Source: Serinus canaria (Eukaryota; Chordata; Aves; Passeriformes; Fringillidae). From it: a stretch of DNA of 64,000 bases. A program made the position numbers and the translations under genes. Every line of letters begins with the position of its first letter. Positions within the stretch are counted from its first letter, which is position 1. Location of the stretch: assembly GCF_022539315.1 (NCBI RefSeq), contig NC_066314.1, positions 49,971,180 through 50,035,179 on the forward strand, read 5' to 3'. The notes under the pieces were generated by a model. It did not search any database, was not told where the DNA came from, and saw nothing but the letters and a program-made list of their open reading frames with translations. This document shows, in pieces, positions 19,671 through 31,505 of this stretch.

Positions 19671-20174
19671 TATGTTTTTCAACCTAAGGAAAGAAGTAGT
19701 GCCAATTTCCCCTCTCCTCCTACCTCTCTGCCTTCTTCCTGCTCTCCAGCTGCATGAACCAGGCATATTCCAGTAGAACCTGTTAGAGGATCCCAAGCCT
19801 CTTGCAACAGGTGCTGTCCACATCAGGAAGAGATCCAAGTGGATGCCAGCACACTGTCAGTCTGAGGCCAGTGTTCCTCACCAACTCCTACCTATGCATG
19901 TGCTGCCAAAGCAACCAGCAGAGTGGACCCAAACTAGACAGAGCACTGGTGCCCAGTGTTTTTTCTGCCAAACTAGCCAAAATGTGGGACATGGGATTTG
20001 AGCTGGTCCATGGTACTTGACAAAGTTTGAATGGCAGCAACAGAATGCGCCTCTTAAAGATCAGGTTTCTCCCCTGCAGCTGCCTCAGCAGGAAAATGAG
20101 TTTATAGGAAATCCATGCTTCTTGTTGCATGCCTTAGCATTTTTGATAGGGCTTCTGAAGCTACCCTGAAGCTG

Positions 20175-20204
20175 GATTTACTGTGTTGTTAAACACAGTA
20201 AATC
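20175..20204. repeat. Perfect 13-bp inverted repeat with 4-base loop
   Basis: Arms GATTTACTGTGTT (20175-20187) and AACACAGTAAATC (20192-20204) are exact complements around the loop GTTA. It lies in the presumed SSTR3 leader intron, and its role is unknown. Confidence 0.9.
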
Positions 20205-20923
20205 TGAACAGCTGGCTTTGAGGTCTGGATCCCAGACACTTCTCCAAATGCTTTACAGCTCCCCAGGAGTATTTCCACCCATATTTGGTGATTGTGAGAC
20301 TCTAAATGTTTGGTCTTTTTCTTCTTTAAATTCCTTTGCATGCAGGAGGAACATGCAAAGGGATTCCTGTCTATGTGATCATCTTTTAGAGGATCATCCT
20401 TTTATGAATATACTGTTCTGGCTTCTGCCACCTTTTGTGGGGATCTTTGTCCCTAGAGCAGCCATTGACCTCCTCTTTTCTCCAACAAGTGATTGGTGTC
20501 ACTAGAACAGAATTGGAAAATATATCAGAGGAAACATCCTTGAACTTAAGAGTTTCAAATCTCTTCCTATTTGGCTTATTCATTGCAGCCACTCATGATG
20601 TGTGCGACTGCAAGACCCCATGAGAGGGGCTTCTGTCAGGACAGTGTGTCACAGCCCAAGGCACCTGAAAATTAAAAAAAATGTAAACAATCCCAGTCCT
20701 TCAAAGCTCAAATATTCTAAAGCAGGAAACATTTATACAGTCTGTAGAAATGGCCTTAAGACATAGTTGCTCAACTGTGCTTTTATGGGGCCTCTCAGAT
20801 GAGGTTCCTTCATTGTAAAATTTAATACATCTGTGGGGTCTATTGGGTTTGCCTGTCTGGTGTCCAAAGAATCCATCTAAAGCTCAGGTCTCCCTTAGGG
20901 TTTCCAGAATTAGAATGGCACCC

Positions 20924-20947
20924 ACAAAACAAACAAACAAACAAACA
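20924..20947. repeat. (CAAA)n microsatellite
   Basis: Five to six CAAA units, a short simple repeat. Confidence 0.9.
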
Positions 20948-22364
20948 TATACCAAAACCCCAATCAAACAAAAAACCCTAAACACTGTAATATTAGACAT
21001 TTGTGAAGAAAGTTGTGATGCTACAGAAAATCACATCTGCAAGAAAAGTCTCTGGAACATCTCTGGCCTCCTGAAAGTAGTTAAGGTTGGGAGTCCTTTC
21101 CTTTGACATCCCCAGTTTTAATTTCAATAGATAAAGAACCTTCAGAGCCCTAAGAGATGTGTTGAGATGTGAAAAGGTGAGCCTCAAGGTCCCCATTCAC
21201 TTCCACCAAGCATCTTCCCTTCCAAGGACCTAATACAGGGGGATGACACTGTCAGTCCATACTTCCAGAAAATTTTTCCAGAGCTGAAGAGATCCTGAAA
21301 GAAACACAAATCTCCCTCACATTAGGTTTCCAAGGTGTCTCTGGTCCACAGTATGTTCTGGGCTCAGTATTTCACATATGAAGCCCTGACAAAAGGCACG
21401 TCCATCCCTTAACTGTCCCTTCTCTCCCTGCAGCTCCTCTCCAGTGTCATCAGCGAGCTGGTGGTGGATGGAGAGCTTGTTTGCTCAAGGCTGTCTCTGA
21501 GTGAGCTGAGTGCTGTTTCCATGCCAAACACTTGCGTGACAAGCAACAGGGCTCCTCAGCTTAGGAAGGCTGGGACACTGCTTTGGTGTTGCAAACAGGT
21601 GGGGCAGGCAAAGCCTGCAGGAGAGGGAGAAAATGGCAGGGAGAACAGGAGAAAAAGAGACAAGAGGGATCTGGACTGATCCCTCTTGGTGTACCCAAAA
21701 TTATCTTTCCTTTACTTTTAAACTGGCATAACACAAACCAGCTGCCCTTTAGCTCAGGTGCTGAGCTAAGCCTCTCTGCTTGGATTGAAAGTGCTTTTCC
21801 TTCTCCTGTGGGGCTAACAATAACCTGGCCAGTCCAAAAAGAGCTTCAGCAAGCAGGAGAATAAATACTCAGAGAATAGGAAAGTCAGAGTTGGAAAGGC
21901 ACTTTGTCAATGGATGCTTTTCCCTTTTTTTCTTGTAAAGCACCTGCCACTCATAAATGAGAACCAGGCCCCTGGTGACTGTGTCCTCAGTATTGGATCC
22001 ATTAGCAGAAAACGAAAACTTTCCCTGTCCTTATGCTAGTCTGTTGTTCTTTCCCCAGAGGATCTTTTGCTAGAGGAGAGGCCACATTGAACCATGTCCC
22101 TGTTTTTCCCTCCATGTGCACTGTGCCTTGCAGGACTAGATGGGTTTGATTTTGTCCTAGATTTTCCAGCATCTGCTAGCATCCACAAAGTCCCCTTGAT
22201 TTCCCATGCCTATACCTAACACACAGTTATTGTGATGATTTTACCTGTGGCTTGTTCAGCTGTCATATCCCCAGTATCAATGGTTTTTTTCTCTTCCCTT
22301 CAGCTCCAGATTGCTAACTGATCCTGCAAGGACACTTCCCCCTGCCCTCTTCCCTGCCTCTGCT

Positions 22365-23570
22365 ATGGACACTTCTGCTTTTAGCCTCCCCACACCGGCA
22401 GTGTTGGAGGAGGGGAATGCCTCCAGTAGCTGGGCAGTCTTCACTATCCCCAACAGCTCCTCCACTGTCAGCCCTGGTGTTGTTGTCAGCGGTGTCCTCA
22501 TCCCCGTGGTCTACCTCATTGTCTGTGTGGTGGGGTTGGCTGGGAATTCTCTGGTCATTTATGTGGTCCTACGGCACTCAGTGAGCGAGTCGGTGACCAA
22601 CGTGTACATCTTGAACCTGGCCCTGGCTGATGAGCTCTTCATGCTGGGCCTGCCCTTCCTGGCTGCACAAAATGCCTTGTCCTACTGGCCATTTGGGTCT
22701 TTCATGTGCCGCCTGGTGATGGCCGTGGATGCCATCAACCAGTTCACCAGCATCTTCTGCCTGACGGTGATGAGCGTTGACCGCTACCTGGCTGTGGTCC
22801 ACCCCGGCAAGTCCTCCAAATGGAGGACAGCACGGGTGGCCAAGGCTGTGAGTGTAACCGTGTGGGTGCTGTCTTCCATAGTGGTGCTGCCTGTGGTTGT
22901 CTTCTCAGATGTCCCTCTAGGGATGAGTACATGCCACATCCAGTGGCCAGAGCCTGCCTCGGTGTGGAGAGCTGGCTTCATCGTCTACACTGCCACCCTG
23001 GGCTTCTTTGGACCGCTGCTGGTGATTTGTCTCTGTTATCTCCTGATTGTTGTGAAGGTTCGCTCCTCTGGCAGGCGGGTGAGGGCTCTGTCCTCCAAGC
23101 ACAAGCTTTCAGAGCGCAGAGTGACCCGCATGGTGGTGACTGTGGTGGCTGTCTTCATCCTTTGCTGGCTTCCCTTCTACGTCCTCAACATAATCAATGT
23201 TGTCTGCCCGCTGCCAGAGGAGCCATCCCTCTTTGGAGTCTATTTCCTTGTGGTGGTGCTGCCGTATGCCAACAGCTGCGCCAATCCCATCATCTATGGC
23301 TTCCTCTCCTACCGCTTCAAGCAGGGTTTCCGCAGGGCCATCTTCAGGCCATCCCGCCGAGTCCAGAGCCAGGAGGTGCCAGCATGCTCCCCAGAGAAGA
23401 TTGATGACGAAAGGGAAGAGGGTGAGATCAGCAAGATCACCAGGAATGGAAACGACAGGCAGGAGCACCCTTTAAGCAGTGGAGAAGGAAAAAGCAATGA
23501 GCAAAAACCGCTCCCTGAGGAGCCTGCGGGATGTGAAAAGAGCAGCAAGTTGCGTGTCAGTTATTTATGA
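22365..23570 (+). CDS. SSTR3: SSTR3, somatostatin receptor type 3
   Basis: A single uninterrupted exon of 401 codons ending in TGA. It is a class A GPCR that binds somatostatin and couples to Gi to lower cAMP; in mammals it is enriched on neuronal primary cilia. The N-terminus has NAS and NSS glycosylation sites (N18, N30). TM1 carries [12 protein letters not shown] (N61), TM2 [19 protein letters not shown] (D89) and TM3 the amine-binding aspartate D122 in [11 protein letters not shown] is at 139-141. TM6 carries the CW.P motif (CWLPFYVLN) and TM7 [15 protein letters not shown]. The C-terminus [10 protein letters not shown] parallels mammalian SSTR3 and ends in a PDZ-ligand type. The ATG at 22365 is the first in this frame after the acceptor at 22301. 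The third loop has ALSSK where mammals have APSCQ. Confidence 0.97.
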   Translation: MDTSAFSLPTPAVLEEGNASSSWAVFTIPNSSSTVSPGVVVSGVLIPVVYLIVCVVGLAGNSLVIYVVLRHSVSESVTNVYILNLALADELFMLGLPFLAAQNALSYWPFGSFMCRLVMAVDAINQFTSIFCLTVMSVDRYLAVVHPGKSSKWRTARVAKAVSVTVWVLSSIVVLPVVVFSDVPLGMSTCHIQWPEPASVWRAGFIVYTATLGFFGPLLVICLCYLLIVVKVRSSGRRVRALSSKHKLSERRVTRMVVTVVAVFILCWLPFYVLNIINVVCPLPEEPSLFGVYFLVVVLPYANSCANPIIYGFLSYRFKQGFRRAIFRPSRRVQSQEVPACSPEKIDDEREEGEISKITRNGNDRQEHPLSSGEGKSNEQKPLPEEPAGCEKSSKLRVSYL

Positions 23571-24900
23571 TGAAAGGGGTGGTGCAGGGGAAAGAGACAT
23601 CGGGACAGGGGACCCCCTTCACCTTCTCTGCTTTCAAAGGCAATGGGAGATGACACGAGGGAATAATGAAGTCAAAGAGTAGGCTTAAAGACGAATAGGG
23701 CTCCATGATCTCGTGGAAGAAGCAAGGCATTGTTCTTGGCCTTGGAAGAGGCGCCTGAGGTTTGTGCGGTACCAGTGTTACCAGAAATTGGTAAAAAGTA
23801 AAACCTCCTTAACACTAATGTAGCCTTAAGAAGCAGGCATTCTTTATTTGGCTGGATGCATGAGGGGATATCTCCTTCAAAATATCATGCATGCTGAGTA
23901 CAGAAAAAGCTTCCATTTAAGTACTATATTTTACATACATGCTCATTGATTTTCCCAGTATAAACATACATATGATATTAATTTCCCCAAAACCATTAAT
24001 GTATTTTCCCTCTCCTTTACACATGTGTTCTTCTGTCCTGGGAGTCTCTTGGTGGTCCCTTGTGGTTGGTGACCCCAAAGTCATACCTGACTGCCTGGTG
24101 ACATGGTAAAAGTTGGCACAAGTGGGCTGGTTGCTTTTAAGTTCTTCCTACAGAATAAAAATTGTGCAGTTCCATAGGCCAGTGGCTTTTGAAGAATAAA
24201 CATCGTATTCACCACCGGGAGCAAACAATTTTTCATCTGACAACACCAGGTAAAGAGCGGACTGCATTCAGGGAGAGCTGAAGAGGTGCTGGGCACTGAG
24301 AGTACAGAGAGGCAAGGTCAGCCCTAGAGCAATGATCTGCTCTTAGATGATCCAGCTTTGGAGGGCAGAGGCTGCCATCTCATGGTGGCACCTTGAGGAA
24401 GTCCCCAGATGGCATATACCACATGTAGGCAACCCAGTGCCTTGACTTATAAACATGAGAAGCGGTCTAGCTTAAAAGATGAACAGGAAGGAGAAATGTC
24501 TGCAGCAAAGACATGCCAGCCAGTTGCATGCATGGCTGGCCCTCTCTGGTTCTTCAAAAAGTTTTGGGGACAGATTTCCTGTCTGTGGTGCTGTGGCTCG
24601 AGACCAGTGACTGCTCAAAACCTCCTCTTTCTTTTCAGAGCTCTTATGGACTCTGGGCAGGATGACAAGACTTACCTGGGAGAAAAAGTTTGAACATTTC
24701 TTTCCTGGACCTTGCATTCCTCAGGGTTCTCCTGGTGCCTCTGCACTCTGGTGGGAGGTGTAACAAGGGTAGAGAAGAAGACAATGAGACATGAGCTGGA
24801 GGCAGCATTTCTTTTCTTCTCCTTAAGCTTTACATAAATAAAGAAAAAGCCTTTGGACTTAAAAGGCCAGGTGGGCAAAACCATTCTATGTGTTTAGGGG
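23571..24900 (+). other. SSTR3: Probable SSTR3 3' UTR and downstream flank
   Basis: No coding exon was seen. AATAAA hexamers at 24154, 24195 and 24837 are candidate polyadenylation signals; which one is used cannot be decided from sequence. Confidence 0.4.
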
Positions 24901-27326
24901 AGGGGGTGCTATAGATTTGGCTCTCCTGAGAATGCACAATGTCTTTGAGTTGAGTCAATCTCTGTACAGAGTCATGTTTGGCTGATACAGGAGGTGAAGG
25001 CAGCTCTCAGTACAGGATGGGGGCAGGAAGCAGACAGAGGTCAGGGGATCTCCAGAGTGTGAGAGCTGTGGTTGTAAAGAGTCTGGGCAATACTAGGAAC
25101 CAATTTATCCTGTAGGAAGTGGTAGAGTGTTTGGCCCAGAAAGATGAACAAATGATGTGTCTGCATGTGCACAAAGGTAGTTGTAGGCAAAACTTTGTTC
25201 CCTGGACTGTACATGTATGGGCATGGCTGAAGAGGATCAGAGACCAAGGAGTCAGGGCTGGTGGGAGGCTGGTGCCAGTCTTGGGCACTGATGCTCATCT
25301 GCTGGGGGTGTGCCCATGTGTGCAGGGGTACCTAAGGGGGAATGCATGTGTGTAAGTGTACACAAACACAGATGAGGGAGTGTGTTCATGTAATTGCAGG
25401 ATGTTTAGTGCAGATGTGAGTGCTTGGATAAGAGCTGGAGAGCAAGTGTGATGCTGTGGAGTTGGATGAATGCTTGTTCCTGCACACGGCTTGTTGGAGG
25501 GAAGTTGTGGGTGGCCCCATCTGAATGTGCAGGCTAGAGGAGCAGCACTGTATAAGGGTGGGTGGGATGAAGGTCTGCCTCTCCACTTTGTCTTCATTCC
25601 TGCAGGTCGGCTTAAGTGTCTATTAAATGTAAAAAGCCTGTAAAAATGACTTTTAACTTCTCCGTGAATGCTGTTGCTAAGTTACAGCCACTGAAATGAC
25701 CCTCATACCACAGCCCTTTGGGCAGTTTTCTCTAAAAACAATTTTGAGAAATGGGAAGGAGGGACCCACCAGAAGGACACAGGCTTCTCTCAGGAGATGT
25801 TGCAGGAGGTGACTTGTGGAGGGTCAGTTATGGGAGCTGGCTGGGTAAGGGAAAGATGTCTCACGGGTCACTTGAGAAAAGGTAAGAGAAGGGAAGGGAT
25901 GGCATGGGGTTGGGTGTGCTGGGACAGAAGCCAAAAGTCCTGGACTGGGAAGTAGAACAAGCTGCAGCAGCTGAGGATTGTGGGAACAGAACCACTTTAT
26001 GAGGCAATGTGAGAAGACCTGAAGGCCTGGCAGTGCAGGACACCCGACTTTGGAAAAGGACTGTCACAGGGTGTTGGGTGAACAGACATCTCCTAGCCAG
26101 GTGAGAGAGCAGAGGAAGGGTTGGCAGGGACTGCAGACACAACCAACCAAAACACATTCAGCTGTGCTCTCAGCCACTGGTACTGCCACCACCTCCATGA
26201 CAATGATTGTCCCCCTGAAATCCTACATCCTCATGTTTCCTCTCTAAGCCTGGGATGCTGGTGCCAAGCTGTCCATGCCTGCAGGCTCAGCCTTGGGAGC
26301 TGAGCTGCCTGGAACTGAACACAGGAACTGCTCAGCTGCCCTTACAGCGCTCCCCTAAGCATGGGCAGTCATAAACCCAGGCGTGCAGGCTCAGATCATA
26401 GGGAAAAGCAAGAGCTTGGTACCAGTTTCTATCTTCTGCTAAGTCTTTACATCTTTTTCTCCTTCAATCCATGCATCAGCTTCCCACACCATGGGCCCCA
26501 GTCAGAAAAGCAGCCAAACTATTCATGGGCGTGGGATAAAGTTTGTTGGACTGAAAAAAGCCTCTGTTTTAGCTTCTTGGGGACCTCCCACAACATCCAC
26601 TGGATGAAACACAACCAAGAAATCCTGGCAGAACAAGGATGGACTGCCAAAGCTTCTGCCTCTATAAGGGGCAGCAAGTGGTGGAAAGATTAAAAGGGCT
26701 GACTACCAAATGGTCAGATAGATGGACAACACAGCACTTCAAACTCCGGTGTGTATTGCTCCTCCTGCAGAGAAGAGCAGAGCCAGGTGAATGCTGGACT
26801 CCCCTGGCAGAGCAATCCCTGTAGGACAGAGCAGAGATTGTAATGTCTGAGGAGCTTGTAACAGTGCTCATGGTTGATGACCAGGCACTGAACAGGGCAT
26901 GTGACTGTGATCAAGGACCTTGCAGGAGGCAGTTCAGAAGGATGGCGGGCACATATAGGATGGGCAGATATAGGATGGATTTCCTTATCCATGGAGTGGC
27001 AGCCCAGCTGCCATGGGGAGATGGGGGGAGTTCCCCAGCTGCCAACACACTTAACAGAGATAGTCTCCTTCACCACCAAGCTGAGCTGAGGCTTCATTTC
27101 ACACGCCTTTGCAGCTCCATCTGCTGCAAATCACCATTCAAGAAACTCTGTCGACTGGTTGGCTTCTTAAAATACCAACATCCTTTAAGAGCCCAAGCAC
27201 TGCGATGCCAGCACCAAGCAAGTGTGCCAAGGAGACATCATTTTGACACACAGAATCTGAGCTCCCACCAAGGCAGCTCTGCAGGGCAGCCTGGTGGGGC
27301 AAACAAAATGTGTTCCAGAGATCTGC

Positions 27327-27344
27327 AAAAAAAAAAAAAAAAAA
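27327..27344. repeat. Poly(A) tract
   Basis: Eighteen A residues in a row, with no recognisable retroposon body in front. Confidence 0.95.
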
Positions 27345-28079
27345 TCAACTGGAGATATTTAGATTAAATAGTGATTTAAAAGAAAAGAGACACAAGCATC
27401 ACATTTTTCTGTTTTGTGTTTTGTTCACCTCCCTAGGCTGTATCCTGTTTTGCAGTGACAAATTAGGGAAATAAAAAATGAAGATAAACAGAAAATAAGA
27501 CTGGGGGAGGGGAAGGAAAAGGTTTCTTGTTCAAAATTCAAGAGGAGAAAATGAATGCCACGAAATTTTTCAAACTATCACCACTGATTTAAAGGCTCAT
27601 TTTCATAGAAACAGACATTTGGAACGATGATCAGGAGGTCACTGCCTCCTGACCCCTGCTCTTTCCTCAGCACTGTCTCCCTGCTGGTGAATCCCCAGAG
27701 CTGTCTGTGGTAAAGGCATTAATCTGACTGCCCTTGTGATCCCTCTCCTTAACGATGCTGTGGTTGACTCTGGGCAACCCAGAGGCCATGGGGACCATGT
27801 GCAGTGGCTAAATGAAAGTCTGGATGTGTTCAGTGGGGATTTGCTCCAGTCAGCTACGGAAGAGAGCTTTTCTATTCTGAGTGCAGAGACACAGAGATAA
27901 GGGCTCCATCAAGCCCTGTGCTGCACAAAAGGTTTCATTCTTGTCACGTAGTGATCAGAGCTGCAAGACTAGAAAGGGCTGCAATGATTTCGGCAGCATT
28001 GTGCAATCCTCTTCCCAGCAAACGTGTGATTACAGATGGGGTGATAGAGACACGGGGAACCCAGTCTGTCAGAGAGTTT

Positions 28080-28340
28080 GTGCACACACGTCAGAGCCCA
28101 CAAGAGCAGATAGAGAGAGGCATTTGTGTGTGCTGTGCATGCATACTTGCAGGCAAATGAGTGTTTATTGCACGATTACATGCATGCATGTGTGTGTGTT
28201 TACATGGATGTGTATATACACACAGACATATTCATGCCATGCATGGATTCAAGCACATATATGTGTTCACGAGACCATATGGGGCCACCCACACAGGTGC
28301 CCACGTACCCAGACCTGTGTGTACTGCTCAGCCTAAGCAC
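28080..28340. repeat. CA/TG/CATG-rich alternating sequence
   Basis: Degenerate repeats of TGTG, CATG and ACAC words with stretches such as CATGCATGCATGTGTGTGTG. This alternating purine-pyrimidine pattern favours Z-DNA. It is probably an old dinucleotide repeat that has diverged. Confidence 0.7.
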
Positions 28341-28420
28341 CAACGCCAAGAATGTGGCACATTCACCTTGATGCACACAGGCTCAGGCTGGGAGGGGGCA
28401 GCTGCACCTTGCCAGGGGCC

Positions 28421-28455
28421 CTCCACACACCCACACACACACACACACCCCAAAC
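28421..28455. repeat. (CA)n microsatellite
   Basis: CACACA units with CCC interruptions, close to the preceding alternating stretch. Confidence 0.9.
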
Positions 28456-29129
28456 CCAACCACACAACAGCGGTCTGGAGCAGCTGCTGACCCATTCAGT
28501 GTGACCTTTCTGCCCTGCAGTGGATCTTCAGGAGGAAAACTGGAAGGGTGGTGAATTGTGATGGCAGAGGGGCTCCAGCATGGAGAACCGAGGGAGTGTT
28601 TCCAGGCTGTTACCAACACAGCCCACACATAATGCCGTTTGAAGCTGTTGTTAGGGAGCTGCTGTATTTGCCATCAGCAGGGAATCACAGCTGCTCAGAT
28701 CAGGCAACAGCAAAACTGTCCAGGCCATGTTCTGCTTTCTGCTCTTGTTCAGGGCTGTGGAACAAGGAGGTGTGTGGTGGAGGCAGGAAGCATTGTTGTA
28801 ATGGAGTAGCCTCTAGAGAAAAGAGACGGGAATACAAAAAGGGGAAACACCTTTAAAAAGAAGATGCTCCTAGCTCTCCTGAGGATCCAACAGAGAATTG
28901 AAATGCTTTCTCTGCTCGAACGAGTGGAAAATATGCAAATATTTGCTCATGAAAAATTGCTGTTCTTTGCCTTCCCAAGCATAAACTGTGCAAACGCCAC
29001 ACACCACGCAGCCGGCTCACGCAGATCTCGCACTCGGCACGTCATGCACAAACAGACACACGCGCATCGCCAGTGCGTCAATGCAGTCGGGCAAGGACAC
29101 GTGCCTGGGCTGCAGCACAGCAGCCTTCC

Positions 29130-29530
29130 CTCCCTCCGTGACAAACAGCTCCGCGGGGCACGGCAGTACGGATGGCAAACAGCGCCTGGGGGAGCGGTGC
29201 CCCGCCGCGGCTCCCCACCGTGCTCTGGAGCCGGAGCGGCTGCGGAGCTGCGGGCGGAAGGGATGCGAGAGACCATCCCGGTGCTGCCTTGCTCTCGGGC
29301 ACCAGGGACACCGCCGGGGGACACGCAGCGGGGCGGGAGGGCCGGGCGGGGGTGGCGCCGAGCGCCGCGGGGGACGCGGGGCGGGGGACGCGGGGATGCG
29401 GGGCGGAGACGCCGGGATGCGGAGCTGCGCGGCGCGTCCTGCAGAGGGGGATCGGACACCGGCCGGCAGCGGCGAGCCGGCATCTCGGCCGGGCTCCTGC
29501 CCTTCTCACCGGGGCTAGGACTGTGCTGCC
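29130..29530. promoter_or_regulatory. Orphan CpG island
   Basis: Very GC-rich sequence, with dense CpGs and G-runs at 29325-29410 (GCGGGGCGGGAGGGCCGGGC and tandem GACGCGGGG words) that fit a G-quadruplex pattern. CpG islands in birds usually mark promoters. The gene is uncertain: it could be a distal C1QTNF6 start 6.8 kb upstream of its ATG, or a non-coding RNA. The open frames through it on both strands are composition effects. Confidence 0.6.
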
Positions 29531-29737
29531 AAGCGGCAATGGAGCCGCTAACCCCCCCCGCGTGTCAGACATCCAGAGGGACCTGTGCACTCGCAGCGCT
29601 GAGAGACACTTGTGTCCTGGGCTGCATCAGAAGAAACGTGGCCAGCAGGTCGAGGGAGGTGATCCTGCCCCTCTACTCCTCTCTGGTGATTCTCCATCTG
29701 GGTGCTGCATCTAGGTCTGGGACCCCCAATATCTGAA

Positions 29738-30205
29738 GGACATGGACCTGTTGGAGCAGGTCCAAGATGACAGTAGTGAAGATAATCAGAGGGCTGGAGC
29801 ATCTGTCCTATGAAGACAAGTTGAGAGAATTGGGGGTTTTAGCCCGGGGAAGAGAAGGGTCCATGGAGATCTTATAGTCCCTTCCAGCACCTAACAGGAG
29901 ACTACAGGAAAGCTGGAGAGGGACTTTTCACTATGGCATGTAGTGATAGGACAAAGGGCAATGGCTTTAAAATGAAGAGATCAGGGTTAGATTAGATATG
30001 AGGAAGAAATTGTTCACTGTGAGGGTGGTGAGGCACTGGCACACTTTGCCCAAAGACACTGTGGGTGCCCCATCCCTGGCAGCATTCAAGGCCAGGCTTT
30101 GAGCAACCTGATCTACTGGAACGTGTCCCTGCCCATGTCAGGGGGCTTGGAATTAGGTGATCTTGAAGGTCTTTTCCAACCCAAACCACCCTGTGATTCT
30201 GTTAT
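29738..30205 (+). mobile_element. CR1 LINE 3' end, about 470 bp
   Basis: It begins near GACCTGTTGGAGCAGGTCCA and runs through the characteristic CR1 words (GGCTGGAGCA, CTATGAAGACAAG, TTAGATTAGATATGAGGAAG, CACTGTGGGTGCCCCATCCC, TTCCAACCCAAACC) to the terminal TGATTCTGTTATG. It is a 5'-truncated retroposon, the longest in the window, and starts about 200 bases after the CpG island. Confidence 0.95.
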
Positions 30206-31416
30206 GTCACTGTGGTTCCCTTAGCAGATCCAACAGTTTGTGAGCTCTTAAACACCAGCTTCATTGCCCATCCACCTGTGCACTCATGCCCCACCACCAC
30301 CTCCTCCCTGCACAAAGATTTTGTTTCTTTGGTGAGAAAGCTCATGGCTACCTCTGAAGAAAGTTTTCTCACCCAAACCGCTGTGCAACTTTCTCAGCAC
30401 TCCTTGTGAGAGCTGATATGCCCTGAGTAGTGATCAACTGTTGATAAGTGATGCGGGCAGGTCTAGGAGGAGAGGATGACAAAAGGGTAACATTTTCTGG
30501 GTCTGCACAGGTGTGGATGGGAGGAAGGGGCCTTCAGGTGCATGCAGATTCAGAGAAGCAGAAGCAGGCTTGCCTGAAGGTTATTCTCAAGAACTGGTTC
30601 AAACAGGCTACAATGTCACCTGGTATCTCCCACCCAGCCAAGCTGCTGGATCTAGATGTTCAAAAGGCAGCAAACTCTTCCTGGTTGCAGCAGGGATAGT
30701 CCTTGTAGTCATAAGCCAGAATTTGAGGTGGATACCAGCACAGTTCCTTGGTCTCACAGGCAGGGTCACAAGGCCAGGGTAAGAGATGGAACACTCAAGT
30801 TGGAAAAGCTGCTGATGGGGAGAGGGGCAGCCTGGGTGATGCTGTGAGGTATCTCCAGCGGATGCAGATTGTGAGCCAGTGTCTGATTCCCTCCCTGCTC
30901 AGCTGTCACACAAGAACTGGCTGTGGGAAGTAGAAGACAAGCTCACACTTTCATGCTCAGTATTGGAGACTGCCAGGTCTAGCAATGAGGGCAGGTGAAC
31001 AGCTCTTCCATCTGCTCCTCAGCCACGTGGCATTTCAGCAATGCAAAACAAAAAAAAAAAAAAAAAAAAAAACCAGAGTTTCTGCCAGGCCTTGATCTCT
31101 GTGTGAGACAGACCAGGCCGCCAAGCAGCACACAGCAGAAATCCCTGCTGGCAGAAGTGCCTTCAAACTCAGCAGCAGCCTGCATAAAGCCAGGGAACGT
31201 GTCATTTCTGCTTGGTCCAGGCCCCACATGGGCAGAAGTCTAAAGAGAAATGGAGCCATGCAGCTGACATCTAATAGGTCTGCCCATCCTTAGAGACATA
31301 GAAAGTATTCTAAGCCAGTAATTTTGAACCATGCTGGTGCTCTTGAGTAACAAGGGCTGGCTGTTGCACAAGCCCTGTGCACAGACGTGGAGTCCACAGG
31401 CTGGAAAAGATTCATC
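30206..31416. other. Intergenic, no gene seen
   Basis: Nothing is supported apart from a poly(A) tract at 31045-31072. Confidence 0.5.
31045..31072. repeat. Poly(A) tract
   Basis: A run of A broken only by a C near its start. No retrogene body is recognisable upstream. Confidence 0.95.
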
Positions 31417-31505
31417 TAATCATAGAATCACAGAATAGTTTGGGCTTGAAAGGACCTTTAAAGGTCATCTATTCTTCCCAGCCTCTTCTGCTGCCTGGCC
31501 AGAGA
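31417..31505 (-). mobile_element. CR1 LINE 3' fragment
   Basis: It starts AATCATAGAATCACAGAATA then GTTTGGGCTTGAAAGGACCT, the reverse complement of the CR1 terminus. The inner end is approximate. Confidence 0.85.

Larger units (their letters stand above)
19321..22303 (+). other. SSTR3: Presumed SSTR3 5' UTR intron
   Basis: If the leader exon ends at 19268, this is the greater part of a 3.0-kb intron ending at CTCTTCCCTTCAG. It holds a TA/CA microsatellite, a CAAA repeat and a perfect 13-bp hairpin. No coding exon was recognised. Confidence 0.45.
24901..29129. other. Intergenic between SSTR3 and C1QTNF6
   Basis: No gene is supported. The stretch includes TG-rich sequence at 25300-25480, a poly(A) tract at 27327-27344 and alternating purine-pyrimidine sequence at 28080-28460. 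Confidence 0.5.

Noticed and set aside
22820..23404. 194-codon + strand frame
   Set aside because: It is a shifted-frame shadow of the SSTR3 coding exon.
28864..29736. 290-codon + strand frame and overlapping minus frames of 170-178 codons
   Set aside because: Several frames on both strands are open across the same CpG island, as expected from GC content, and none has a recognisable family.
31045..31072. Poly(A) tail of a processed pseudogene
   Set aside because: No gene-like sequence or target-site duplication could be recognised in front of the A-run.
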